DNA of 64,000 bases, from assembly GCF_030253575.1 (NCBI RefSeq), contig NC_080564.1, forward strand, positions 3,640,501 to 3,704,500. The letters are read 5' to 3'. The notes under the pieces are model-generated. The model was not told the origin of the DNA. It was given only the letters and a program-made list of their open reading frames with translations, and searched no databases. This stretch comes from Rhododendron vialii (lineage: Eukaryota; Streptophyta; Magnoliopsida; Ericales; Ericaceae). A program made the position numbers and the translations under genes. Position 1 is the stretch's first letter; each line of letters begins with the position of its first letter. Below are positions 36,945-48,442 of the stretch, piece after piece.

Positions 36945-37290
36945 GAACACCTAAAAAAAATCACAAATCTCAATCTCATTGTTTCCAATCAAATTTTTAT
37001 GATCCAAACCGTTTAATGTGTGCAGAATGTGATTTTAAGGATGCCCGCTAGAAATTAACAAAAAAAAATGATCGAAAAAGGCTTGATTTGAGTAGTTTTT
37101 ATCTGAACCGTTCAATAAAAAACTGTTTAAAACTGTTCGGATCAAGTCCTTCTCGGTCATTTTTTTTGCTGATTTCTCACGAGTACCCTTAAAATCATAT
37201 TCTGATCATATTGAGCGGCTCGGATCATCAAAATTTGATCAGAAACTATGAGGTGTTTTTTTAGGTGTTTTTTTGGGTGTCTCTGGAACC
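36945..37290. mobile_element. Foldback MITE, copy A of an adjacent pair
   Basis: A palindrome of about 345 bp. The left arm contains cacctaaaaaaaatcac, gtgattttaagga and aaaaaaaatgatcg; the right arm holds their complements (cattttttttgctgatttc, cccttaaaatcat, ggtgtttttttaggtg). The centre is near 37110. It belongs to the same sequence family as the next element. Both sit between a left agtggcggctcc (36822) and a right gagccgccagt (37960), which may be the ends of an older host element. Confidence 0.7.
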
Positions 37291-37314
37291 ACCTCGGTAT
37301 ACATATATATATAT

Positions 37315-37660
37315 CCGGTTCCCTTAAGGGATCCCGCACGGGCTTACCGTGCGGGACTCCCATTTTCCGATCGAATTGGGACGATCCGAGCCGCTCAAAG
37401 TGATCAGAACGTGATTTTAAGGGTATCCGCAAGAAATCAGCAAAAAAAATGATCGGGAAGGGCTTGATCCGAGCAGTTTTTTATTGAACGGTTCAGTAAA
37501 AACTGCTCGGATCAAGCCCTTCCCGAATATTTTTTTTGCTGATTTCTCGCGGGTACCCTTAAAATCACGTTCTGAACACATTGAGCGTCTCGGATCGTCG
37601 CAATTCGATCGGGAAAGGGGAGGTCCGCACGGTAGACTGGTAAGGGATCCCTCACTGGAT
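37315..37660. mobile_element. Foldback MITE, copy B of an adjacent pair
   Basis: A palindrome of about 345 bp with long inverted arms. The left arm begins gggatcccgcacggg and includes ccgatcgaattgggacgat, cgtgattttaagggta and gggaagggcttgatccgag; the right arm mirrors each. The centre is near 37490 (gaacggttcagtaaaaac). It is related to copy A through the shared gtgattttaagg and aatcagcaaaaaaaatgatcg blocks. It is non-coding. Confidence 0.78.
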
Positions 37661-38010
37661 CCGTGGTGTGTGTGTATATAATGCGACCCAAAAATATCAA
37701 AGTATATGAGCTATTACAATTGTGCTTGACAATTTTTCATATTTTGAAACCGTTGCATAATAGTATCATTATCTACGGTATCAAATACATCACTCTCAAT
37801 ATAAATACCCAAACAATCATTCATCTGCTGATCTCCCATTTTTTGGGTAGGTGTTCATTTACGTATGAGTTGGGTGTTCAAAGGTAAGCTAGGCTAATTC
37901 AAAAAATTTACTTGTATTATAGCATGAAAAAAAACTTGGGTGTAATGGTCACATGTAGAGCCGCCAGTGACTGTATGCGTGGTTGCTTTTTGTTATGGAA
38001 TGGTTAATAC

Positions 38011-38208
38011 CAGGGGTGCACCCAGGATTTGATTGTAGTGGGGTCAAATATCTACTATACATATAATTTTTTGGGATTTTCAGGGCAAAAATATTATCTT
38101 TTGGGGCAAAATTACGAAATACTCTTCAAAACTATACCTGCCCTAAGGGTATTTTGGAACTCAACGAGATCGCGTGACCCCGCTTGCCCTAGTGTGGTTC
38201 CGCCACTG
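38011..38208. mobile_element. Small hAT-type MITE (198 bp)
   Basis: Ends are CAGGGGTGCACCCAGG and, on the reverse strand, CAGTGGCGGAACCACAC. It is flanked by a perfect 8-bp duplication GTTAATAC (38003-38010 and 38209-38216), as expected for hAT elements. The CAGTGGCGGA-type end is common among plant hAT MITEs. It is unrelated in sequence to the CTATGAAGCAC family. Confidence 0.85.
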
Positions 38209-38216
38209 GTTAATAC

Positions 38217-39077
38217 TACTAAATAATACTCCTTGTAAGTGGAATTCCTTGGGCTATTATTTAAGTTTTAACGGTCACTGGTTTTAATAGTCTATCTTCT
38301 GTCACTGTACGAAGCTCGATGTTACTAGTCGTTAGTCTACAGTGGTATGTGTCCAATTACAGTAGTACTCAGTAGTATTTTAGTTTGGGCGTTTCCTCGG
38401 TGCTTGTATTTGTTCTCTTGGCCATTTGTACAAAGGGAATTCGAACGTTACAAGTCTACTTAACTAGTAGTAGTATATTTGTTTTGGCTCTTTTTTGTAA
38501 GTAGTTTGTTTAGTTAATTAAGAGATTTTTGTTCTGGATTTCCGAGCGTTGGAATTCCAACTGTTCATCTTTGAAGCCCGGTCAGTATGGATTGAGGTGG
38601 AAAAACTCGAATCGATACCGCAAAATGACTTGGGACAAATGGTCTTTCAGTCCTATTCGTTAGTTCGCTATTTCATATTCTCTTCATCCATTTTTCAGAG
38701 TTCAGTATTATATTTTGAGCTGTTCTTTAATAAGTGTCCATTTTGTAAAGTTAGTGGCTAAAAGTTGGTATATTTTTCATTTTGCCCATAAAAGTAGGTT
38801 CTATTTTAGAAAAATTAGTAAGTAAAAGTGTAATGATGATATCTTCGTAGGGAATAAATAATAAAAATTGACGTGAAATGTGCAATAATGATGTGTCTTT
38901 AATAAGTTAGAGTTACGAAATATGACACTTAAAAGGGACGGAGGGAGTACTATTTCATACGTGGTCTTCTTTACCTCAACCATATTAGCAATGGTTAAGG
39001 GTGAGTTGATATACCAAAAGATTTAATACTCAATATGTGTATTTTATGTTACATGTGTAGTTGTTTTGTTATTTTAA
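38217..39077. other. Spacer
   Basis: No gene or recognisable element; short AT-rich frames only. Confidence 0.5.
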
Positions 39078-39412
39078 AGCTGCATTCTCTTGGACTTCAC
39101 TTAAACTTAACTTAAATCTGAAAATTTTGCTCTTATTTAAATTTTTTTCGCATTTATTAGTTTTGCGCCAAACTTTTGTGGGTTATTAAAAATTTTATTT
39201 TACCAAAGCATTTCGAGAAATAACCACTTTTTAGCGCAAAAATCTTGAGAAATAACCACTTGGGTAAAAGTGCCAAAATTTTACTTTTTCGATTCCTCTC
39301 GTCGACACGAATCAATAACCCCAAAAAATTTGGCGCAAAACTAAAAAATGCTGAAAAAATTTAAATAAGGACAAAATTTTCAAATTTAAGTTAAGTCCAA
39401 GAGAACGCAGCC
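39078..39412. mobile_element. Palindromic MITE, PIF/Harbinger-like
   Basis: Inverted ends are AGCTGCATTCTCTTGGACTT and, on the reverse strand, GGCTGCGTTCTCTTGGACTT. Arms of over 100 bp share aaattttg, tttaaattttttc and ttttgcgcc. TAA flanks both sides, fitting a PIF/Harbinger 3-bp duplication. It is non-coding and lies just outside the copia element. Confidence 0.75.
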
Positions 39413-39524
39413 TAAGTCATGTAGGAGTATTTTGAAAACAATTCCAAGGGTTAACCCGATAATCAATGTTTGATACTTAAAAGTTTTTTTCTTTTTTAAA
39501 AAGATATGTTTTTTTGAAGAAATC

Positions 39525-40564
39525 TGTTACCCAAATTATGCAACCTAGAGGGGGGGGTGAATAGGATTGCTAGTAATAATTACCAATAAAAATTTATCTC
39601 TAACAATATATGCAAACAATAAGTATGCAATCAAAATAGAGAGATAGAGAGATAGAACCCGTTTATAGTGGTTCGGTCCGGATTTGTCCACGGTCCGGCC
39701 CTACTCCACTTCTCCTCAAGCAATTACTTGAAGGTTAGACTAATCTTTAAAAGATTACAACTTGTAAGTCTTGCGGGTGCTTACAAGAACCGAATGCCTC
39801 TAGCTTTCCCGAGGAGCTAGCACAACCGCAAGAATTTTCTCCGAAAACTTCTCAAAAACAATAACACCCAAATTCCAACCCGAATTTGGTCTTCTAAGCT
39901 TTCAAGTGTTTGACTCAAACACTCACTTAGGAAATACAAGTATGTGAAGAAGGTATGAAAATTATCGCTCACGACTTGTACAAATTTTCTCTCAAGAATA
40001 ATATGAAAGTGGAAGAACAATGAGAATTTTTGGCTTTGATCTTTTGAGAATTTGCTCTTGCAATAATATGGAATGTTGTAGCTTGTGTATGTACTCATTA
40101 ATGAGTTCTTGATGCCTTATATAGCCATCCATATGCTTCCTAGCCGTTGGAAACTAGCCGTTGGAAACTAGCCGTTTGAAACTAGCCGTTTGAAACTAGC
40201 CGTTGGAAACTAGCCGTTTGAAACTAGCCGTTTGATAGAGTGGTCATCCGGGTGGTCGTCCGGTTGTCACAGCTTTCTGTTCAGACAGCCGGCTTGTCAG
40301 CCGGTTCGTCAACCTGTGGCTCACAATTTCATCTAAATAAACCGTTAAAGCATGTATTGAGCTCAATAAAGTCTTTGTAAATATAAATCATGAATCCAAG
40401 AGACTTTATGCTATATTTCAAGGTCACGAAAATATTTAATTCGGGAATCGACTTTTCGATAATTTTGTATTTGCCGAATAAAAATATCATTGAATTAATC
40501 ATCAAAATAATTAATAGAGATGCATATAAATTTTCACAAATTATAATGCATACATTTTTCAACA
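39525..40564 (-). repeat. 3' LTR of the copia element
   Basis: A 1,040-bp repeat beginning TGTTGAAAAATG and ending GGTAACA on the minus strand. It carries a TATATAAGG box near 40118-40126 and, at 40140-40230, an internal array of about seven copies of the ~14-base motif actagccgtt(t/g)gaa. Confidence 0.96.
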
Positions 40565-40565
40565 A

Positions 40566-41465
40566 TCTCCCCCTTTTTGATGATGACACAAAATGATAGT
40601 TTTTATTCAAGTAGGAGTTATGCCAATCTCCCCCTTAATACATGCACCAAAGCAGTTATCTACGATCAACGAGTAATAGCAATAATCATCAGATCATAGC
40701 AAGCAATTTTTTAAATTTGCCCAAAATGGCAAGATAGATCAATTAAAACTTGGCTTTTTCTCCCCCTGTGACATCATAAAAAAAAAACTAAAAAGAGAAA
40801 AACAATAGGGCCATGGTTCCAGCACCATGCCGCTCTTGCCCTGTAGCACTCTATCTTCGTACATTGAGAGCTTGGCGTCCTTGATTTTCGTATTCTCGAA
40901 TAATGGCTGCTACAACGGCAGCTATAATGCCAATCCAATACCACAGAGTATCCACATTTACATTCCATCCGAACCATGGTGGTATTCTCATGGTAAGTAA
41001 CGCACACAGCAGAATGAAGATAAAGAGTTGCATCCAAATGGTTTGGATAAACAACCTGAACTCTGCTCGTTCGGCATCTCTTTCGTAAAACTCAAACGGT
41101 AACCCTTGCGGTATGTTTGCCATTGCTCGATTTGGAAGGATAGAGATTTGGAGAGATTTAGGCCGAGAGAGAAGGAGAGATAGATAGATGAGGAGATAGA
41201 GATTGTGTTGTTGAATTTATAGAGTATGAGATTGCCGAATTGTTTGAAATGGTGCGCCGAATTGTTTGAAATGGTGCGCCGAATTGATTGAATTGCTGCG
41301 CCGAAAGAGAGATAATAGGGGATGCGGCACCGAATAGAGATAGGATAGGGGATGCGGCGCCGAATAGGACAAGAATAGGGGTGGCGCCGAAAAGAACAAG
41401 AATAGGGGAAGAAAATTGTGTTCGGGTGTTTATTGTTGTGTCCCCTTAATACATGCTCCCCCTAA
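40566..41465 (-). promoter_or_regulatory. Multiple polypurine tracts of the copia element
   Basis: On the minus strand AAGGGGGAGA-type runs lie at about 40566-40578 (adjoining the LTR, the working tract), 40627-40636, 40758-40767 and 41455-41465. Repeated polypurine tracts between pol and the 3' LTR are a described signature of plant Sireviruses. Confidence 0.75.
40851..41123 (-). CDS. Small membrane-protein ORF downstream of pol in the copia element
   Basis: A 90-codon frame in element sense encodes a peptide starting MANIPQGLPFEFYERDAERA. It has two hydrophobic segments (about residues 26-46, IWMQLFIFILLCALL, and 60-75, YWIGIIAAVVAAII) and a basic tail ending NVRR. Extra ORFs in this position, including env-like ones, are known in some Sireviruses; this one is far shorter than those. 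I do not recognise a family. It could be element-specific, a captured host segment, or chance. Confidence 0.45.
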   Translation of the reverse strand: MANIPQGLPFEFYERDAERAEFRLFIQTIWMQLFIFILLCALLTMRIPPWFGWNVNVDTLWYWIGIIAAVVAAIIREYENQGRQALNVRR

Positions 41466-41701
41466 AAGAGAGCTTTTTAAAGAATGCGAGGGGTATTACC
41501 GAGAATGATTATCCCTGCAAGCTTAGAGACAAGAAATTCATATCGGCGAAGTATATAAGAGACAATTTAAGCACTAAGCCATGAAGTTCATACAAACTAA
41601 GTGTAACAGACTTAATAAATCAGAGTTAGCAACGCAAAAGCTTGAATAAGTCTCAACCTCACGGTTGTCCGGTTGGACATCCGCTTGGACATCCGACTGA
41701 C

Positions 41702-42338
41702 TGTGACGACCCTGACCCGCCCCTTGAGGTCTTAATCATGACAAATGCTAGTGATTTCTAGCAGAGGGCTCCCAAAAGACAGATTTCCAAAACCCACGAA
41801 ATTATCAGCATATAACAGATTTGTTCAAGACTCAAAATAAATGATCAAACTTGATTCTTGTACATCTAACCAACACTTAAACATGTAAAGAAGGTAGGAG
41901 ATCCCTACCTCGAGGGTTAGAAGCAAGCCCGAACATGGAGGAAACCTCAAAGTGCTCCGATCATGATTCTTCTTCGATCAATAGGAAGATCTCGTCGTGT
42001 AGAACAACTTTAGTACTTGGGATTTTTCCGAAATCTCATTCTAAGGCGATGAAATCGAAGATAGAAGTTTGGAGGAGAGGTGAGAAAGAGAGAGAGTCGG
42101 TCGAGGGAGTAGAGAGAGAGAAACGTGTGTGTGTCTGCCCGGAAAAGAAAAGAAATATATGTGGGGGAGAATTATCCCCTACACACACCTTCACTTATAC
42201 ACCCATGCATATTACACTTGCATCCCGAACTTCTAAATTCTAGCACATTCGACATCCGAACTCATTCTCCATTTTATATCACAACTCATGCCTTAATAAA
42301 ACATAAAGAATTATGGAAATAAAATACGGGTCTCTACA
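41702..42338. mobile_element. Solo LTR inserted in the copia element
   Basis: A 637-bp fossil starting TGTGACGACCCTGACC and ending GGGTCTCTACA, flanked by a perfect 5-bp duplication CTGAC (41697-41701 and 42339-42343). It contains GA-rich sequence and has no coding region, consistent with one LTR left after recombination of a larger element, likely Ty3/gypsy judging by the terminal wording. It lies between pol and the 3' LTR of the copia copy, so it inserted later than that young element. Confidence 0.85.
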
Positions 42339-42569
42339 CTGACAAATGCAGGTTAAGTCCAGAAAACGTTTAAGAGGAGTAGCATTAAAGACCATAAAAC
42401 TGTTTTTCTGCATTCCAAACACAGGAAAATGAATCATATGATAAAATGTTTGGAGGGTGATTTCTATATCAAGATCATTTGTACTCTCCATCAAGTATGA
42501 TATTTACGAATTCAATCAACTCAACATTGAATCCAAAAAAAAACTTTTGACATCAAGAACACAACTTTT

Positions 42570-45500
42570 TCATAAATGATTAGACATGCCGAGTTCTCGT
42601 CGAATGAAACAAAATTGTTCTTCACCAAGGGGTTTTGTGAAAATGTCCGCCAATTGCTTGTCGGTACTAATAAAGTTAAGTTCAATATCCCCTTTTTGAA
42701 CATGATCTCTTATAAAATGATGTCTAATCTCAATATGTTTTGTTCGAGAATGTTGAATCGGATTCTTGGTTAAGCTAATTGCACTAGTATTATCACATTT
42801 AATAGGAATATGATCATATTGCAAATTGAAATCCTCCATTTGTTGTTTGATCCACAATATTTGGGCACAACAACTTCCGGCCGCTACATATTCCGCCTCG
42901 GCGGTAGATAGAGCTACGGAATTTTGTTTCTTGCTATGCCAAGACACTAGAGAGTGCCCTAGAAATTGGCAAGTCCCACTTGTACTTTTACGATCAACTT
43001 TGAAACCTCCAAAATCCGCATCCGAATAACCAATTAAATCAAATGCAACTCCACGTGGATAAAACAATCCTAAGTCATGAGAACCGGCAACATATTTAAA
43101 AATACGTTTAATAGCTTTTAAATGCGATTCTTTAGGACATGATTGAAATCTAGCACACATGCAGACACTAAACATTATATCAGGTCTACTTGCCGTGAGA
43201 TAAAGTAATGAGCCGATCATACCTCGATACATCTTTTCATTGACGGCCTTACCATTCTCATCTTTGTCTAGCTTAGTTGATGTGCTCATTGGTGTGCTCG
43301 TTGGCTTTGATCCTTCCATGCCAAACTTCTTAATAAGTTCTTTCGCATACTTGGCTTGGTTGATTAGGATCCCCTCATTAGTTTGCTTGATTTGAAGTCC
43401 GAGGAAGAAGTTAAGCTCCCCCATCATACTCATTTCAAATTCACCTTGCATACACTTAGCAAACTCTTTGCACATATTATCATTAGTGGCACCAAAGACA
43501 ATATCATCAACATATATTTGAATAATGAGCATATCTTTACCTTTGGCTTTAATGAAAAGAGTAGTATCAATTTTTCCACGAGTAAAGCCATTGTCAAGCA
43601 AGAATGAACTAAGTCTATCATACCATGCACGTGGTGCTTGCTTCAAACCATATAGAGCTTTTGAGAGTTTAAAAACATGATCGGGGTATACATGATCTTC
43701 AAAGCCGGGAGGTTGTTTGACATAAACTTCCTCATTTATGAACCCATTCAAAAATGCACTTTTCACATCCATTTGATAAAGCTTGAAATTTTTGAAAGAT
43801 GCAAAGGCAAGCAATATGCGAATAGCCTCTAATCTAGCTACCGGTGCAAAAGTTTCTTCAAAATCAATACCTTCTTCTTGATTATAACCTTGAGCAACAA
43901 GTCTAGCTTTATTCCTAACAATATTTCCGGATTCATCTAGCTTGTTACGAAAAACCCATTTAGTACCTATAATAGAGTGATCAAGAGGCTTAGGTACTAA
44001 TGCCCAAACTTTATTCCTTTCAAATTGATTTAACTCATCTTGCATGGCCAAAATCCAATTTTCATCATCTTGAGCTTCCGGAAAGTTTTTAGGCTCAATT
44101 TGAGAAACAAAAGCTTGATTTTCACAAAAATTTCTATGAGACGAGCGAGTGGTTACCCCTTTCGAAACTTCTCCAAGAATCAAGTCTTTTGGATGGTTTT
44201 GCACGAATCTCCAATCCTTGGAAAGATCTTGGTTGTCTCCCATGGCATCTTGAGGTTGATTAATAACTTCATCTTCTTTGATTTGAGAGCTTTCTACTTG
44301 AGTATCACCATCAACTTTTTCTTGAATTGTCAAGCCATGAATCTTATGTGTAATCTCTAAGTCATCATTATCAACAACATCCTTAGTAGCACAAGGATTA
44401 GATTCATCAAAGGAAACGTGAATAGATTCTTCAACAAGATTAGTGCGCTTATTATAAATTCTATATGCTTTGCTAGTAAGAGAGTAACCAATAAAGATGC
44501 CTTCATCCGATTTTGAATCAAATTTACCCAAGTTATCTTTTCCATTGTTTAATACATAACATTTACAACCGAAGGCATGAAAGTAATTAATGTTGGGTAT
44601 TCTACCATTCCAAAGCTCATAAGGAGTTTTCTTGAGGATAGGCCTAATTAAAACTCGATTCAAAATATAGCATGAGGTATTAACGGCTTCCGCCCAAAAA
44701 TATTTTGGCAAAGAGTTTTCACAAAGCATAGTGCGGGCCATTTCTTCCAAAGTACGATTTTTTCTCTCTACTACTCCATTTTGTTGAGGAGTACGAGGTA
44801 CGGAAAAGTTATGACCAATACCATGTTCATCACAAAACTTTTCATATAAAGAATTGTCAAGTTCTTTTCCATGATCCGTACGAATGTTAGAAATAACAAA
44901 GCCTTTTTCATTTTGAACTCTTCTACAAAGTTTAGTGAAATTAGGATAAGCCTCATTCTTATGAGCTAGGAACATCACCCATGTATATCTAGAGAAATCA
45001 TCAACAACAACAAGACAATAATAGTTTCCACAAAGACTTGGAGAGCGAGTTGGTCCAAACAAATCCATATGAAGTAATTGCAAAGGTCTAGTAGTTGAAA
45101 CAACATTTTTGGACTTAAAAGAAACCTTGGTTTGTTTTCCTTGTTGGCAAGGACCACAAAGTCTATCTTTTTCAAATTTGATTTTAGGAAGACCTTTTAC
45201 CAAATTTTTTCTAGAGAGTTTTGAAATAGCATCCATACTTGCATGTCCTAGGCGCCTATGCCAAAGCCAACTATTTTCACTCAAAGCGGAAAAACATTTT
45301 ATATCACAATTACTTAGATCATTGAGATTAAAAACATATACATTTTCAAGTCTTTGTCCAACGAAGAGTGTCTTGTTGCTTTTGACATTTTCAATGATAC
45401 ATTTGGATTTTTCAAAGATAACACGATTTCCTCTATCACATAATTGACTTATGCTAAGAAGATTGTGTTTTAAACCACTAACAAGTAAAACATCTTCAAT

Positions 45501-45660
45501 AATAGGAGAATTACCTATATCACCGATTCCTATGATTTTGCCTTTGTTGTTGTCTCCAAATGTGACATGTCCACCATCTTTAGGCGAAAGAGAATTGAAA
45601 GCCCTCTTGTCACCGGTCATGTGTCTTGAACATCCACTATCAAGGTACCAACTTCCTTCC
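42570..45660 (-). CDS. pol region of the copia element (fossil)
   Basis: About 1,000 codons in copia order: a DSG protease motif near the start, a GAG-pre-integrase segment ([18 protein letters not shown]), integrase core ([18 protein letters not shown] and [20 protein letters not shown]), reverse transcriptase ([43 protein letters not shown]) and RNase H ([30 protein letters not shown]). The domain order, with integrase before reverse transcriptase, defines Ty1/copia. Confidence 0.96.
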
Positions 45661-45696
45661 TTGAGAGAACTTTTGAAGCATACCTACAATAGCACA

Positions 45697-47344
45697 TCAA
45701 TTCTTGACTTTTGGTACCCAAATCATCTTGGGTCCTTGAAGGTTAGCATTGATACGGTTCTTAGGAACCCAAACCTTTTTTGCATTAGAAGATGAGTATC
45801 CTTTCATAGGACATGTAGGAGAAATATGACCAATTTTACCACAATAATGACATGTCAATTTAGAATGGCTAGAAGGAGGAACATCTTTTCCAAAAAGATT
45901 TTTGTGTTGAGTGGGATTATAACCAATTCCGGCCTTGTGAAAAGAAACCATTTGTTTTCCAAGAAGAATGTCTAAACTTTCTTTTCCATTAGTGAGTTTT
46001 GAAAGAGAATTAGTTAAATCATCAATTTGTTTTTCTAAAGATTCGTTTTTGGAAGTATCCTTCAAATACTCTTTTTCTTTTTCCAAAGAGGTTCTTAAAC
46101 TTTCATTTTCTTCCTCCAAAATATCTTTCTCTTCAATTAAATCATCTATTTCTAGTGAAAGATCTTTAGCAACCTTTTTAAGAAATTTGTTTTTAGAAAC
46201 AACCTTTTCAAATTCTACTTTCAACTCTTTATAGGCAATAAATAATTCATCAAAGGAATAGGATGAGTCGAGATCTACCTCGTTTTCTTCGATGGCCATG
46301 AAACACAAGTTAGCGACCTCTTGTTGCTCATCGTCCTCATCGGAGCTACTATCGTCACTATTGTCCCATGCGGCCATCATAGCTCTCTTTTTGTCCTTCT
46401 TTGAATATTTTTTTTGCATATGGACATTCACTTTTGATGTGGCCGGGCTTCTTGCACTCGTAGCAAATGATTGGATCCTTTTTACTATTTTCTTCTTTGC
46501 CTCCATCTTTTCTTGAAAATCCTCTGCCTTTGTGAGATGCTCTATTTTTGAGGAGTTTCTTGAACGTTTTTGTGATGAGCGCCATTTCATCATCCTCACT
46601 TTCGTTGCTTGAATCCTCCTTGCTTTTTGATTTGCTTGTTGTACTTTTGAAGGCAAGATCCTTAACTTTCTTCTCTTTTTCACCCTTGAGGTTGTGATGC
46701 ATTTCCTCCGTCATGAGAGATCCCATGAGCTTGTCCATCGTGTATGTTGAGAAATCTTTGGATTGTAGGATGATGGAGGTGGTAGTGTCCCAATTGGTTG
46801 GCATGGAACGGAGCACCTTCCTTGTCATTTCGGATTGACTGTAAATCTTTCCAAGAGCTTTTAAACCGTTAGTAATACTAGCAAATCTAGCAAACATTTG
46901 AGATATAGATTCATCCGGTTTCATTTTGAAGAGCTCATAGCTATGCACAAGAATATCAATTTTGGACTCCTTAACTTGACTATCTCCTTCATGTGACATT
47001 TCTAACTTATCCCATATTTCTTTAGCCGATTCACATGCGGAAACACAATCATATTCATTGGGAGTAATAGCACAAAAAAGAAGGTTCATAGCTCTATAGT
47101 TCTTTTCTATTGAAGCCTTTTCCAAATGACTCCACTCATAATCTGGTTTAGGCATAGTCTCTTCTCCAACTTTCTTAGTAGGAATAATGGGACCATTTTT
47201 GATAATTTTCCATAGATCATAATCCGTGGATTGAATAAAGATCATCATTCTATTTTTCCAATGAGAGTAATTTTCTCCGGTGAACAAGGGAGGTCTATTG
47301 GACGATTGACCTTCGATACAAGAAACATTACTAGTGGTTGCCAT
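45697..47344 (-). CDS. gag region of the copia element (fossil)
   Basis: The region begins MATTSNVSCIEGQSSNRPP and includes FTGENYSHWKNRMMIF, the conserved start of copia gag (UBN2-type domain). It carries two CCHC zinc knuckles (CYECKKPGHIKSEC and CHYCGKIGHISPTC) separated by a Lys/Glu-rich coiled-coil segment, a layout seen in Sirevirus gag. It encodes the nucleocapsid of virus-like particles. Read only as a fossil; coding continuity with pol is not intact. Confidence 0.9.
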
Positions 47345-47386
47345 GGATCTTAACTCTTAGATGGTTAAATCTATAAACAAGAGCCG

Positions 47387-47399
47387 AGGCTTTGATACC
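47387..47399 (-). promoter_or_regulatory. Primer-binding site of the copia element
   Basis: On the minus strand TGGTATCAAAGCC follows the 5' LTR by a few bases. It matches the initiator tRNA-Met complement (TGGTATCAGAGC) used by most plant copia elements, with one difference. Confidence 0.85.
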
Positions 47400-47402
47400 A
47401 AT

Positions 47403-48442
47403 TGTTACCCAAATTATGCAACCTAGAGGGGGGGGGTGAATAGGATTGCTAGTAATAATTACCAATAAAAATTTATCTCTAACAATATATGCAAACAATA
47501 AGTATGCAATCAAAATAGAGAGATAGAGAGATAGAACCCGTTTATAGTGGTTCGGTCCGGATTTGTCCACGGTCCGGCCCTACTCCACTTCTCCTCAAGC
47601 AATTACTTGAAGGTTAGACTAATCTTTAAAAGATTACAACTTGTAAGTCTTGCGGGTGCTTACAAGAACCGAAAGCCTCTAGCTTTCCCGAGGAGCTAGC
47701 ACAACCGCAAGAATTTTCTCCGAAAACTTCTCAAAAACAATAACACCCAAATTCCAACCCGAATTTGGTCTTCTAAGCTTTCAAGTGTTTGACTCAAACA
47801 CTCACTTAGGAAATACAAGTATGTGAAGAAGGTATGAAAATTATCGCTCACGACTTGTACAAATTTTCTCTCAAGAATAATATGAAAGTGGAAGAACAAT
47901 GAGAATTTTTGGCTTTGATCTTTTGAGAATTTGCTCTTGCAATAATATGGAATGTTGTAGCTTGTGTATGTACTCATTAATGAGTTCTTGATGCCTTATA
48001 TAGCCATCCATATGCTTCCTAGCCGTTGGAACTAGCCGTTGGAAACTAGCCGTTGGAAACTAGCCGTTTGAAACTAGCCGTTGGAAACTAGCCGTTTGAA
48101 ACTAGCCGTTTGATAGAGTGGTCATCCGGGTGGTCGTCCGGTTGTCACAGCTTTCTGTTCAGACAGCCGGCTTGTCAGCCGGTTCGTCAACCTGTGGCTC
48201 ACAATTTCATCTAAATAAACCGTTAAAGCATGTATTGAGCTCAATAAAGTCTTTGTAAATATAAATCATGAATCCAAGAGACTTTATGCTATATTTCAAG
48301 GTCACGAAAATATTTAATTCGGGAATCGACTTTTCGATAATTTTGTATTTGCCGAATAAAAATATCATTGAATTAATCATCAAAATAATTAATAGAGATG
48401 CATATAAATTTTCACAAATTATAATGCATACATTTTTCAACA
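47403..48442 (-). repeat. 5' LTR of the copia element
   Basis: A 1,040-bp repeat nearly identical to 39525-40564. Its TATA box is near 47996-48004. It carries the same actagccgtt(t/g)gaa short repeats. Confidence 0.96.

Larger units (their letters stand above)
39525..48442 (-). mobile_element. Ty1/copia LTR retrotransposon, Sirevirus-like, near complete and young
   Basis: A fossil copy of 8,918 bp lying on the minus strand. Two 1,040-bp terminal repeats differ by eye at only about four sites, two of them length changes, so insertion is recent, probably well under half a million years at usual plant rates. A 5-bp duplication AAATC flanks it (39520-39524 and 48443-48447). A tRNA-iMet-type primer site and several polypurine tracts are present. 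Parts in order on the minus strand: 5' LTR, gag region with two CCHC knuckles, pol region (protease, integrase, reverse transcriptase, RNase H), a 3' region of about 2 kb with a small extra ORF, 3' LTR. The copy is nearly whole but broken, with about two coding interruptions, and it carries a solo LTR of another element. The reverse-transcriptase wording and repeated polypurine tracts point to the Sirevirus lineage. Confidence 0.96.
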
